From: Gracilaria domingensis
Lineage: Eukaryota > Rhodophyta > Florideophyceae > Gracilariales > Gracilariaceae
DNA length: 64,000 nucleotides
NCBI GenBank assembly: GCA_022539475.1
Contig: VCMS01000131.1
Location: forward strand, 62,001 to 126,000
Direction: 5' to 3'
This document shows positions 18,069-27,403 of this stretch, in pieces. Under the pieces are notes generated by a model, which saw only the letters and a list, made by a program, of their open reading frames with translations, did not search any database and was not told where the DNA came from. Positions within the stretch are counted from its first letter, which is position 1. Every line of letters starts with the position of its first letter. Position numbers and translations under genes: made by a program.

Positions 18069-18173
18069 GGGTAGGCTATACCTACTACGATTTGGCGCCA
18101 AAATTCTCCTTCGGGAAAGCAAACATGTCCATGACAAAGGGCGGGGTAGGCTATACCTTGTACCCCTATATAT
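18069..18173 (+). promoter_or_regulatory. POLD1 promoter: E2F palindrome, 15-bp direct repeats, TATA-like box
   Basis: Two exact copies of GGGTAGGCTATACCT lie at 18069-18083 and 18144-18158. Between them, at 18091-18102, is TTTGGCGCCAAA, a perfect palindrome equal to the consensus E2F/DP site. TATATAT lies at about 18167, some 100 bp before the ATG at 18267. E2F control of replication genes at G1/S is general in animals, plants and many algae, so S-phase activation of this gene is a reasonable inference. Confidence 0.7.
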
Positions 18174-18266
18174 CGTTCCGCCTCTCGACGCCGTAAAAGG
18201 CTTCCTTTTCTCCCCATTGTGTCCAAGTTCTCCGAGCCCATCTTATTCAATCCATCTAAGCGTGTC

Positions 18267-21200
18267 ATGAGGCCCACTTCATCAACGTCTGCCGTAAAAG
18301 TTCGAGATGAATGGTGGCGGCCACCAATCCCATCGCTCAATCGCGACACGGATCCGTTGGTGATAATGCAAGTTGACGTATCAGACGACTATGCCATTGG
18401 AGAGAATGGCTCTGCAATCCTTCGTCTTTTCGGTGTCACTGAGAAAGGAAACAGTGTTCTTTTAAGGGTTCATCACTTCTATCACTACTTTTATGCGCCG
18501 GTACTTTCCGACATTGATACCTTCTCGCTCAGCAAAGCACTAAATGATTCTTTAAAGAAAAAGCATGAAGGCTTAAAGCAGGAGATTGTTATTGAGGTGG
18601 AGGTTGTTACAAAGCGAAACATTATGCACTTCGTTCCAGGCGACCCGGAGATGCGCTTCTTCAAAATCACAGTGCTTCATCCTCGATATATAAAGGAAAC
18701 CGCTTCAATCTTACAATCCGGGGGCCTCAGAGTGGAAACGAAGCAGGGGCCTAAACCTCTCCCGGAGTTGCTCACGTTTGAGTCTACTTTGGATTATGCA
18801 CTGCGCTTTATGATAGAAACGGATCTTGTGGGCTGTTCATGGCTTACCATACCTCCGAAGAAGTACAAAATACTTCCCTCGGACAAATGTGAATCACGTC
18901 TCCAAATCGAAATAGATGTCCATGCTGAACATATTCGAGCTCACAAGCCAGAGGGAAAATGGCTCGCCACAGCTCCCTTGCGTCGTCTTTCTTTCGACAT
19001 TGAATGCGCTGGTCGCAAAGGGATTTTCCCCGAACCTGAGCATGATAGTGTCATTCAGATTGCCAACTATGTTTGGGACCACGGTCAACCCAAGCCAGTT
19101 GCTCAGGTCGTTTTCACGCTAAAGAGCTGCGCTGCCATCGTTGGAGCTGATGTGCAGTCGTTTGAGGACGAGAAGTCAATGTTGTCCGCTTGGAGGGATT
19201 TTGTACGCGTCACAGACCCAGACATCCTGACAGGATACAATATAGTCAACTTTGATCTTCCGTATCTCCTGGACCGCGCCAAGGAACTAAAGGTCAATGA
19301 TTTTCCGTTCTTGGGACGCCTGCGAAGAGCAAGAACCACCATGAGAAAGACGAGAATGAGCTCTTCTGCATTTGGGACACATGAATCGAGGTCGTTCTCC
19401 TTGCATGGTCGAGCTGTTTTTGACATGCTGCAACTAATCACTAGGGAATACAAGCTGAGGTCTTACTCTCTGAACTCGGTATCTGCTGAATTCCTGGGAC
19501 AACAGAAGGAAGATGTCCACTACAGTATTATTTCTGACCTGCAGAACGGGGACGAGCAGACTCGAAGAAGACTGGCAGTATACTGCCTCAAAGATGCCTT
19601 GCTCCCCATAAAATTGATGGATAAGCTAATGGCATTGACGAACTACATGGAGATGGCACGAGTGACAGGAATCCCTTTGGGCTGGCTCGTTTCTCGTGGG
19701 CATATGATCAAGGTCGTAAGCCTGTTACATCGAAAAAGTCATGCTGTGGATCTCCTTATACCTGACTTGAAAAGACAGATGGGGGAGGCTGGCTCTGGCG
19801 ACGGCCCGCAGTTCGAAGGAGCGACAGTCATCGAGCCACAGAAGGGTTATTATCGAGATCCCATTGCCACTCTTGATTTTGCATCCCTGTATCCTTCGAT
19901 TATTATGGCTCACAACTTGTGCTATAGTACATTGATCCGCCCCCAACACTTGAGCCATATGAATCCCGAGGACTACACTACAAGCCCGAGTGGTTCTCAC
20001 TTCGTAAAGAAAACCGTCAAGAAAGGAATCCTCACTAAAATATTGGAAGAGCTTCTTGCGGCGAGAAAGAAGGCCAAAAAAGATCTGAAAGAGGCCAAAG
20101 ACCCCTTCCTAAAGTCCGTATTGAATGGGCGTCAGTTGGCTCTCAAGATCTCAGCAAATGCTGTCTATGGTTTCACTGGTGCGTCGGTTGGAAAGCTTCC
20201 GTGTATGGATATCTCTGCTTCCACTACGGCTTATGGACGCCAGATGATCGAAAGTACGAAAGCTGAAGTTGAAAAGCGGTACAAAGAAGCAACGGTGATA
20301 TACGGCGACACGGATTCCGTTATGATCAAATTCGGGGACTCTAAGTCTTTGGAGGAAAGCATGCGTTTAGGAGAGGAAGCCGCGGAAGCCATATCTCAAG
20401 TCTTCCCGAACCCCGTCAAACTGGAATTTGAGAAATGTTATTATCCGTACCTGCTTATTAGCAAGAAGCGATATGCGGGTTTACTGTGGACCAACACGAA
20501 GACCTTTGACAAAATGGATTGCAAAGGAGTAGAATCGGTTCGCCGGGATAATTGTCGACTTGTAGCCAATGTTATTTCCACATCTCTGGAACTATTGCTG
20601 AAGAAACAAGATCTTCAGAAAGCCATTGCAATGGTCAAGTACACTATCTCCGACCTTCTGCAGAACAAAATTGACATATCACTGTTGGTTGTTTCAAAGG
20701 CCTTGACTAAGACTGACTATGAAGCCAAGCAAGCTCATGTGACATTAGCGGAAAAGATGAGGAAACGAGATCCTGGCACAGCACCGTCTTTGGGAGATCG
20801 TGTGCCATATGTCATTACTCATGGATCCAAAAACGAACCTGCGTATTCTAGGGCAGAAGATCCGCTCTATGTTCTTGAGAATAATGTACCCATCGACAAC
20901 AAGTATTACCTTGAGAACATGCTCAGGAAACCATTGGAGCGAATATTTGAACCTGTGATGGGAAGCAAGGTTTCTTCTTTGTTTTCCGGAGAACATACGA
21001 GAACAGTTTCTGTTGTAACATCCAAAAAAGGGGCGTTGATGAAGTACGCGAAAGTGAAATTAAGTTGCTTAGGGTGCAGATCCCCGATCAATGAAGGAGC
21101 CATATGCAAGTACTGTGTACCAAAAGAAGCTGAAATATACTCAAAGCATCTTAAGGGTGTGGCTGAATTGGAGAAAGTATACGCCTCTCTGTGGACTGAA

Positions 21201-21341
21201 TGTCAACGGTGCATGGGAGAAATATGCCACGATGTGCTCTGCAGCAATGGGGATTGTCCAATATTTTATCGTAGGCGAAAAGCACAGAAGGACTTGGATT
21301 CCGCAACAGAAAGGCTCCAAAGGTTTGAACTTGAATGGTAG
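18267..21341 (+). CDS. POLD1: DNA polymerase delta catalytic subunit
   Basis: Replicative B-family DNA polymerase with 3'-5' proofreading, mainly lagging-strand synthesis, working with PCNA. 1024 residues from the ATG at 18267 (MRPTSSTS); the frame is open a little further upstream but without an ATG. Exonuclease motif I is DIECAG near residue 244; polymerase motif A is DFASLYPSIIMAHNLC near 536; the catalytic metal motif YGDTDSVM is near 678. The C-terminus has both cysteine modules: CysA (CLGC...CKYC, near 932), zinc-binding, and CysB (CQRC...CSNGDC, near 977), which carries a 4Fe-4S cluster in this family. Slightly shorter at the N-terminus than animal or fungal enzymes. Intronless. Confidence 0.97.
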   Translation: MRPTSSTSAVKVRDEWWRPPIPSLNRDTDPLVIMQVDVSDDYAIGENGSAILRLFGVTEKGNSVLLRVHHFYHYFYAPVLSDIDTFSLSKALNDSLKKKHEGLKQEIVIEVEVVTKRNIMHFVPGDPEMRFFKITVLHPRYIKETASILQSGGLRVETKQGPKPLPELLTFESTLDYALRFMIETDLVGCSWLTIPPKKYKILPSDKCESRLQIEIDVHAEHIRAHKPEGKWLATAPLRRLSFDIECAGRKGIFPEPEHDSVIQIANYVWDHGQPKPVAQVVFTLKSCAAIVGADVQSFEDEKSMLSAWRDFVRVTDPDILTGYNIVNFDLPYLLDRAKELKVNDFPFLGRLRRARTTMRKTRMSSSAFGTHESRSFSLHGRAVFDMLQLITREYKLRSYSLNSVSAEFLGQQKEDVHYSIISDLQNGDEQTRRRLAVYCLKDALLPIKLMDKLMALTNYMEMARVTGIPLGWLVSRGHMIKVVSLLHRKSHAVDLLIPDLKRQMGEAGSGDGPQFEGATVIEPQKGYYRDPIATLDFASLYPSIIMAHNLCYSTLIRPQHLSHMNPEDYTTSPSGSHFVKKTVKKGILTKILEELLAARKKAKKDLKEAKDPFLKSVLNGRQLALKISANAVYGFTGASVGKLPCMDISASTTAYGRQMIESTKAEVEKRYKEATVIYGDTDSVMIKFGDSKSLEESMRLGEEAAEAISQVFPNPVKLEFEKCYYPYLLISKKRYAGLLWTNTKTFDKMDCKGVESVRRDNCRLVANVISTSLELLLKKQDLQKAIAMVKYTISDLLQNKIDISLLVVSKALTKTDYEAKQAHVTLAEKMRKRDPGTAPSLGDRVPYVITHGSKNEPAYSRAEDPLYVLENNVPIDNKYYLENMLRKPLERIFEPVMGSKVSSLFSGEHTRTVSVVTSKKGALMKYAKVKLSCLGCRSPINEGAICKYCVPKEAEIYSKHLKGVAELEKVYASLWTECQRCMGEICHDVLCSNGDCPIFYRRRKAQKDLDSATERLQRFELEW

Positions 21342-21586
21342 GTATTCACAAATTGTTCGATGACCAGCATGGTACCCAACCGAACCAACGCAGCTTATTT
21401 TTATAAACTTGACACCAGATTCTGTCTCGTTCAAGGCCACGATGTGATCATTCTTGTTTCAGCAACCTAGCGCTAAGAATACCTGGCCGTAGACAAGGCC
21501 CTGTACCTCTGGAACCGTCTGCAAAAGCTTGGGGCTCAACCAGTCGATAATCAAGAGCAGCAAAAGGACATCCATTGAATATTTCA

Positions 21587-23170
21587 TCACGAGAATGGCT
21601 TAGTTTGGTACTCTATAAACTCTCTGAGTTGTGAATATGCTTCATCGAGGTCATCGTTGATAATGGTCAGATCAAAAATGTTAGTTGTAGCGGCATAAGA
21701 CATCTCTCTCATGGCTGTGTTAAGACGGGTCTTCAATGTTTGGCTAGTTTCTGTCCCTCGATTCTTCAACCGCTCTTCGAGAGCGGTCATGTCAGGTGGT
21801 GCCACCCACACGAAGAGAGGCTGCCACGAGAGGTCCGCTTTATTGCGCAGAGCTTCTACACCCTGAATATCCAAGTCTAGAACGCAAAACGTCCCCTTCT
21901 CCAACACGGCGTTCACAGAGTCATATGATGTGCCGTAGTACTGTCCATGAACATGAGCATACTCCACAAACTGATCCGAGCTTATCATGTCTTCAAATTG
22001 TTGATGAGTAACAAACATGTAATCCCGGCCATCAAGCTCGTTAGGACGTGGTTCGCGTGTTGTATGAGATACGCTGTACCGAAATCGTTCAGGGAATTCA
22101 TCCATGAGCTTATGTATCAAAGTCGACTTCCCGACACCCGAAGGTCCAGCGAATACAAAAACTGGTCTCGCTGTTGACGTTTCAGTCGATGAACTATCGC
22201 CATCGTCTCGTTGCATCTTCTTAATCTGGCGAGCTGCAAGAGCGGCTACGGTGCCCACCATACCCGTTCTTCCGATCTCAATCCGTGAAAGTCCGTCCAC
22301 AAATTCATTAAAGGTACGCGCAAGGAAAGGAATCTTGTATGTGAGCAAACCTAGAACCACGGCAATCGCTTGCTGTCGATCAACAATACCCAACATCTCC
22401 GACGGGGACCTAGCCCCATTCGAAATTGCGAGCAGCACAAACGGAAGAGGTGGCAGGGCAAATCGAAGCGAAAGAATGCGGGAGAAAAAGGTTGGAACAC
22501 CAAGGTAATCCACGCTCGCTTGCAACATGGCCAGGTACGCTACGGAAGTCGCGGCGCCATATGCATAGGCTGCGGCCAAATTCTTTCCGAACAAGGCGGC
22601 TGAAGCTGCGACACCCACAGCTGCGATAGCAAGCGTAGTGTTCAGAAGACTGGTCTTGAGTCTCTGATACTCGATGGCAGCACGTTCACGAGCTTCGTCA
22701 TCCATTGGTTTGACATAGGCGTATCCATCAGGAACATTTGGAATGCGATATGCATCTTGGTCTGCGACATAAACAGCGTCACGAGCGACTCGGAGTTGTG
22801 CTACGTCAAACCATTTGAGTTTTCTATTGCGAGCTGACTGGACAGCGAAAAGGTCATTGCTCAGTCGACGCATTTCTTGAACGTCAACGATTACGCGTTG
22901 CGGAGCGTCACGCACGCTATCCACCACACCTGCATTCTGTTCTCCAGCCCATTTTCCAGCGTACAGAACGACATCCCCTGGCTGCGGTACGATGAATCCA
23001 CGAGAATCCAAGCGCTCATTCCTGGAGGACGCGTATACTGGAATGCGTGCTATACGATACGCGTTTGGCCGATGCGACAACGTTCTCTTGACTTGCACCG
23101 TACTATCTGGAACCAAAGGAAGACTAGCCTGAAATGCCATTCTGAACACTGATAGCATTGAATCTTTCAT
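21587..23170 (-). CDS. Plastid guanylate kinase fused to an N-terminal membrane domain
   Basis: 527 residues; in-frame ATGs at residues 1, 5 and 11, the last giving MAFQASL, a typical red algal transit start. Residues 60-135 form a soluble, beta-rich-looking region (PGDVVLYAGKWAGEQNAGVV). Residues 170-290 contain three or four hydrophobic helices resembling AtpI/CGL160-like plastid membrane proteins. From about residue 336 comes a complete guanylate kinase: P-loop GPSGVGKST (342-350), SHTTREPRPNE and YMFV in the GMP-binding region, and LDLDIQG. The kinase converts GMP to GDP with ATP. Together these suggest a kinase anchored in a plastid membrane. The fusion is an unbroken frame without stop or splice signal; the function of the front half is unknown. 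Confidence 0.85.
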   Translation of the reverse strand: MKDSMLSVFRMAFQASLPLVPDSTVQVKRTLSHRPNAYRIARIPVYASSRNERLDSRGFIVPQPGDVVLYAGKWAGEQNAGVVDSVRDAPQRVIVDVQEMRRLSNDLFAVQSARNRKLKWFDVAQLRVARDAVYVADQDAYRIPNVPDGYAYVKPMDDEARERAAIEYQRLKTSLLNTTLAIAAVGVAASAALFGKNLAAAYAYGAATSVAYLAMLQASVDYLGVPTFFSRILSLRFALPPLPFVLLAISNGARSPSEMLGIVDRQQAIAVVLGLLTYKIPFLARTFNEFVDGLSRIEIGRTGMVGTVAALAARQIKKMQRDDGDSSSTETSTARPVFVFAGPSGVGKSTLIHKLMDEFPERFRYSVSHTTREPRPNELDGRDYMFVTHQQFEDMISSDQFVEYAHVHGQYYGTSYDSVNAVLEKGTFCVLDLDIQGVEALRNKADLSWQPLFVWVAPPDMTALEERLKNRGTETSQTLKTRLNTAMREMSYAATTNIFDLTIINDDLDEAYSQLREFIEYQTKPFS

Positions 23171-23531
23171 TGAAAGCTAGACAAAGCCAGCCGTTGCCGG
23201 AAGATGACTGTCTTGCAACAGGAGCTTAGCTCAGGTGCTCCAGCCAGATCATACCGAACACGACGGGGTCTTTCTAAACATGTGAAGTTGAGATTGCCTA
23301 CGCACAGCGGTAAATGATACCCCGGACAACAATGTTGTTCTGAATCAGATTCTGATGCTCTTTTCGATGCACAAGTGTAGAGCGTGTCTGTGCAGAATCT
23401 GCACTCGTTTATATGCACCAGTGGCCGAAATTCGGCGATTGGCGCCGTTTGCCAATGCTGGTTTAACACGAATGCTCGAAATTCCCACTCCAAAGCTGGT
23501 AGCATATCTTAACCGTGACTTCTTCCTCGAC

Positions 23532-24143
23532 ATGGATTCGGAAGAAGTTTCTGTTGAAAAACTTGCTATCAAAGACACAGAACTAGAAGAATTGCTTGAC
23601 GCTGTGGATAATAGAACACAACAACAGCAAGTCTTTCATGATCTTCTGAGTGATGGGTTCCTATCACTCGCACGAGAACGATATCGGGATCCATTGTCAA
23701 CAGAGCGTAAGTATACTTTTGGCTTCGAGGCAGTTTGAAATAGACTTTAAATGCTAACAAGTTGATATGGCTGTTCTACTCGAACAGGACTGGGACGACT
23801 TGTATATGACCTGAGAGAAGATGTGACCAGTAGTCTTCAGATCGATGTTCAAGAAGATGAGAAAAGTGGAATGATAACAATGAACAGGACCATTGCCGAG
23901 AGCAATAGTGCGTCAGTAGCGACAGGAAGCACATTGCGTCGTCGAAGAGCTAATGATGCGGGCAACGCACCGAGTACGAAACAAAAGACAGTGAAAGCCC
24001 GCCCTGATGTGGCGAACTCCTTCGTAGCCATTCCTAGCAGTGAAGTTCGAGAAGCGATCAGATGCTTCAAGATGGCTATCGATCAGGCTGTAGAACTTGT
24101 CAACACGAATAATAAGCTGGTCGCAAAATTTGACGATCAATAG
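23532..24143 (+). CDS. Vma22/CCDC115-like V-ATPase assembly factor, one intron
   Basis: Two exons: 23532-23706 and 23788-24143. The 81-bp intron has donor GTAAGT at 23707 and acceptor ACAG ending at 23787, phase 1. The spliced product from MDSEEVS is 176 residues; the frame extends further upstream to an ATG at 23355 (235 residues). Layout matches human CCDC115/yeast Vma22: an N-terminal coiled coil (ELEELLDAVDNRTQQQQ), the motif DGFLSLARERYR (compare GWLSLAKARY), a basic LRRRR linker, and a C-terminal helix pair after VAIPSSEVREAI (compare LVPHSLRQAQ). Such factors help assemble the Vo sector of the V-ATPase at the ER. Similarity is short but ordered. Confidence 0.65.
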
Positions 24144-24588
24144 CTTCTATGATCAACACCGGTGGGAAAAGAATTTAAAGCCGTGATAACATCATTGGGC
24201 TACGACTTTTTGCTCGGACTTCCACGTAAAGGCGACTCAGTATGCCCAGTAATTGAAACTGTATATAGTTCCATTCAATCAATCTTTAGTTTGACTCGTC
24301 TGTCGCCAGCTATAGGGAACCAGGCATGAAATATGTTTCCGTTCGACACGAAAAGACAAATAGCAGGGTATGTGGACCTTTCATGACTAACAGCGATTTC
24401 TACGACGCCAGCTACGTTTTATGTGGCTTTGTGATGCGGCAAGGTGATCCATGACAACGCACTAACTAACGTCTTTCCGCCGCTCCAGCTGCGGAGATAC
24501 ATTCCAATATTACCTTTGGATGTGCTCGAGCCCACTGAGATGGGCTTTAGTCCATTTGCTTCAGTCGACACTTGTGCAAGAGCAGCTT
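24144..24588. other. Intergenic region between convergent genes
   Basis: 445 bp between the 3' ends of the Vma22-like gene and the amidase. No ORF or RNA gene supported; presumably both 3' UTRs. Confidence 0.5.
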
Positions 24589-25620
24589 CTACTTAAGATA
24601 CTCAAGAGTGTACAAGTCTGCTCTTCTCTGCTTACTGGTCGGAATGGCCTTCCGGACTTTTTCGACTCTGACCAGGTCAATTTCAGCGATAACGAGAGCT
24701 TCCTTTTCCTCCGTAGCTGCAACAATTTTACCCCACGGATCAACAACCATCGAATTCCCCCAAGCCTTGTATCCATCACCACTTGCCGCCCTAGCAGGCG
24801 AACATGCTGCTACAAACACCTGGTTGTCTAATGCGCGTGATCGGATCAGTAACTCCCAGTGCGCAGGCCCTGTCGTCATGTTGAAAGCACCGGGGTATAT
24901 TAACAAACTGGCCTTCATATGACGAGCTTGAACCATAGCCAACTCAGGGAACCTCATATCGTAACATATGGCCACTCCAACCGTCAGAGATAGTTCTGGA
25001 ACTTGGAAAGCAGTTGCTTTCTCCCCGGCAGTAAGGGCGTCGCTCTCTTTGAATTTAATTCCACCCGGAACGTCAATGTCGAACAGATGAGCTTTTCTAT
25101 GTTTGGCGATGAGCTCACCTGTCGGCGATACTGTCATACTAGTGTTGAAAACCTTATCTTCCGATATTTCCGGCACAGATCCGCCCACGATGTACATGCC
25201 TGTCTCTTGCGCAAGATCCTGGAGCATTTTAAGGGAGGGTGATTCATGTTTGCTGGTCACCGGAAATGGGGGGTCGGGAAGTGGTTCAGAGTACTCACGG
25301 AAGCAAGCAGTGTCATAGGGGCATTGAAAGCACTCTGGCAGAACGGCAATCTTTGTATTTGCTTCTTTAGCTTGTCGAAGAAAGTTCTTTGCTTTCTCGA
25401 GGTTGGCTGCTTTGTCGTTGGTGACTAGCATCTGGCAGAGAGCAAGCTTAAATTTTGGCGATTGAGTAGTCATTGTGAGAGATCGGATAGATGTGTGACA
25501 CGCGTGGTTTCTTCGTCGTGGTGACAGTCGCAAGAAGCAAGAAGACCTCAGAGCGCTGGCGGTCAATGTCTGTGTGAAGCTGCTGCGAAAACATGCAAAG
25601 GCGGAACCGAGGTATGGCAT
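24589..25620 (-). CDS. Nit2-type omega-amidase (nitrilase superfamily)
   Basis: Carbon-nitrogen hydrolase that most likely converts alpha-ketoglutaramate and alpha-ketosuccinamate to their 2-oxoacids. From the ATG at 25620 it has 343 residues. The first 49 are Ser/Arg-rich and could target an organelle; a second ATG at 25473 (MTTQSPKF) gives a 294-residue cytosolic form close to Nit2 length. The catalytic triad is visible: Glu in VLPECF, Lys in KHRKAHLFD, Cys in AICYDMRFPE. The HLFDIDVPGGIKFKES segment is characteristic of Nit2 rather than Nit1. The two starts suggest dual localisation (inference). Confidence 0.9.
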   Translation of the reverse strand: MPYLGSAFACFRSSFTQTLTASALRSSCFLRLSPRRRNHACHTSIRSLTMTTQSPKFKLALCQMLVTNDKAANLEKAKNFLRQAKEANTKIAVLPECFQCPYDTACFREYSEPLPDPPFPVTSKHESPSLKMLQDLAQETGMYIVGGSVPEISEDKVFNTSMTVSPTGELIAKHRKAHLFDIDVPGGIKFKESDALTAGEKATAFQVPELSLTVGVAICYDMRFPELAMVQARHMKASLLIYPGAFNMTTGPAHWELLIRSRALDNQVFVAACSPARAASGDGYKAWGNSMVVDPWGKIVAATEEKEALVIAEIDLVRVEKVRKAIPTSKQRRADLYTLEYLK

Positions 25621-25929
25621 CAGATGGCTGTTTCTGACTTGACGAGGAGTGTGTTTCAAGTGTCCAAATGATAATTTGGAGAGGAGTAGGTAATCAAGAC
25701 GAACAGAAGGTGGATGAAGTTGGATGGAAGCCACCTGTCCAAGCAGAGAGAGAGAGATCTGTACAAAGGTGGTGTAAAATGACGTCACGCTAAGATCTAG
25801 GAAAAATTGCATATCCTCAAGAACACAGTTTTCGCGGCAGGACACCTCGAAGCTGTGCGCTTCCGCGTCGTCTTTCGCTTCGTTCAGTGCAGATTGTTGT
25901 ATTTGTATGAGCAGAACTATGTGAACGTG

Positions 25930-26703
25930 ATGATGACAACACGAACTATAAATTGTTTCTCGTTCGTATCACCGCTTGTTATACCGCGACAGGCAGATCA
26001 TGTATTCACTATACAATGCTGTCGAAAACCAAATATGCATCAATCACGACTTGGCTCCGGGATGAGCACCGTAGCTTCATCAGTATATAGTGAAGCACGT
26101 GCGGAAAGCGTGGTGCAACAAATGCGTCATAGTGGTTCTTTTGTTAGGGAAGCATGGCATGATGCAATCCGCAACACAGAAATACGGACTGTGATCGATG
26201 CGACCGCCGGGCGTGGGTCTGACACAATATCGCTTGGTCAGTACGTCGGGAATGAGGGTATTGTACACGCATTCGACATTCAACAAGACGCCATCGAAGA
26301 AACTAGACAACGATATGAGGAAGCTTTGCTACATGGCGACATGGGAGTTTTATGTTTGCACAGAAGAAGCCATGAAGATTTTTCGCTGCTGGGCTTAAAG
26401 GAGGGATCTGTTTCATGTGTTGTGTACAACTTGGGATGGTACCCGGGAAAAGGGGCGGATCGTAGCATTATCACCAGGGAGTCAAGTACCCTCCGTAGTC
26501 TAGAGAGCGCTGAGGGGTTGGTCGCTGTTGGTGGTGTGGTTTCCATTATGGCGTACGTGGGGCATAAGGGTGGAAAGGAGGAGGAGGAGGCTTGCTTGGA
26601 TTGGGCGACTGGTCTTCGCAGTCGTAAATGGAACGTGGTTGTCCTCAAGTACCCAAATCGCAGAGCGGCGCCGAGTTTAATCCTATGCGAACGATGCACC
26701 TGA
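25930..26703 (+). CDS. MnmM/YtqB-type SAM-dependent methyltransferase, probably organellar
   Basis: 257 residues from tandem ATGs at 25930/25933; later ATGs exist at MHQSRL and MSTVASS. The first 50 residues look like a targeting peptide. The methyltransferase domain has the SAM loop DATAGRGSDT, an acidic strand end HAFDIQQDAIE, and YNLGWYPG, the counterpart of the NLGxxPG motif of the YtqB family once called putative rRNA methylases. In bacteria this family was shown to be MnmM, which methylates nm5(s2)U34 of tRNA. A role in plastid or mitochondrial tRNA wobble modification is the best inference. Divergent to the amidase gene, with a shared upstream region of about 310 bp. Confidence 0.8.
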   Translation: MMTTRTINCFSFVSPLVIPRQADHVFTIQCCRKPNMHQSRLGSGMSTVASSVYSEARAESVVQQMRHSGSFVREAWHDAIRNTEIRTVIDATAGRGSDTISLGQYVGNEGIVHAFDIQQDAIEETRQRYEEALLHGDMGVLCLHRRSHEDFSLLGLKEGSVSCVVYNLGWYPGKGADRSIITRESSTLRSLESAEGLVAVGGVVSIMAYVGHKGGKEEEEACLDWATGLRSRKWNVVVLKYPNRRAAPSLILCERCT

Positions 26704-27403
26704 GTCGGGCCGTTTCGAATCGCCGTGGGCCCTCGCGGGTGGAGTATCGCAAAATGGGCGCGGCAGCGAACTTTTTTCGATGGCATGAGCTGACGGTGGC
26801 ATCAAAGACAAGAAAACGACATTCTTCTGTCATAGCCGTAGTAGGTAGCGGTATCCTTAAGGATATCCTTGCCTTCGATCCGAAGATACCCTTGGGTACG
26901 GAGGTGATGCGCCGTGAGAATCATTCCAGGAAAGGAACTAAATGTTGCTGACATTTCGTGATTTGTAAAAAGTTGGGCAATTTTTTGGCAAAGCTGGAGG
27001 CGTTTCCCGCACAACAACTGCAAAGCGATTGATCCATTCAGAGCCTGTCATGGTGTCAGCCGCCTTTTCACACGCACAATCATGCACAGCACTGTGCCGC
27101 TCGCTCCCGTCTCCGCCGCGTCGCTCCCCCGCGCCGATCGACCGCGCAGCCACCGCGCCCGTCCTCTCGACGCGAGCGTCTCGCCGTTGGCGTTATTCCC
27201 TCAATCACACACTTTAACTTTCATTCACAAGTCTCTCCTGCCTCAAATATTGCGCGCCTCGCAGGAACAGCGCCCCCTCGCACCGCTCACAGTATCTCGC
27301 TGTTCCCGTCTCGAGCCGTTTAGTGTTTTGCTTCCACCGCTCTTTAGTTTCCCGCGTTCTTGCTGCTCGTCTTTGCGGCGTGCGCGCACGCTGTTCTGTC
27401 AAG
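26704..27403. promoter_or_regulatory. Intergenic region and likely promoter/5' UTR of alpha-COP gene
   Basis: 700 bp. The left part contains the 14-bp perfect palindrome TATCCTTAAGGATA at 26852-26865 and lies in the 3' flank of the methyltransferase. The right 350 bp is pyrimidine-rich and C-rich (ctcccg, cccgtc repeats), as expected for a long 5' UTR. No other gene supported. Confidence 0.5.

Noticed and set aside
23345-24140. Treating the two halves of the Vma22-like gene as separate small genes
   Set aside because: The second half has no ATG at its start, and a GTAAGT...ACAG intron joins both in phase with a sensible protein.
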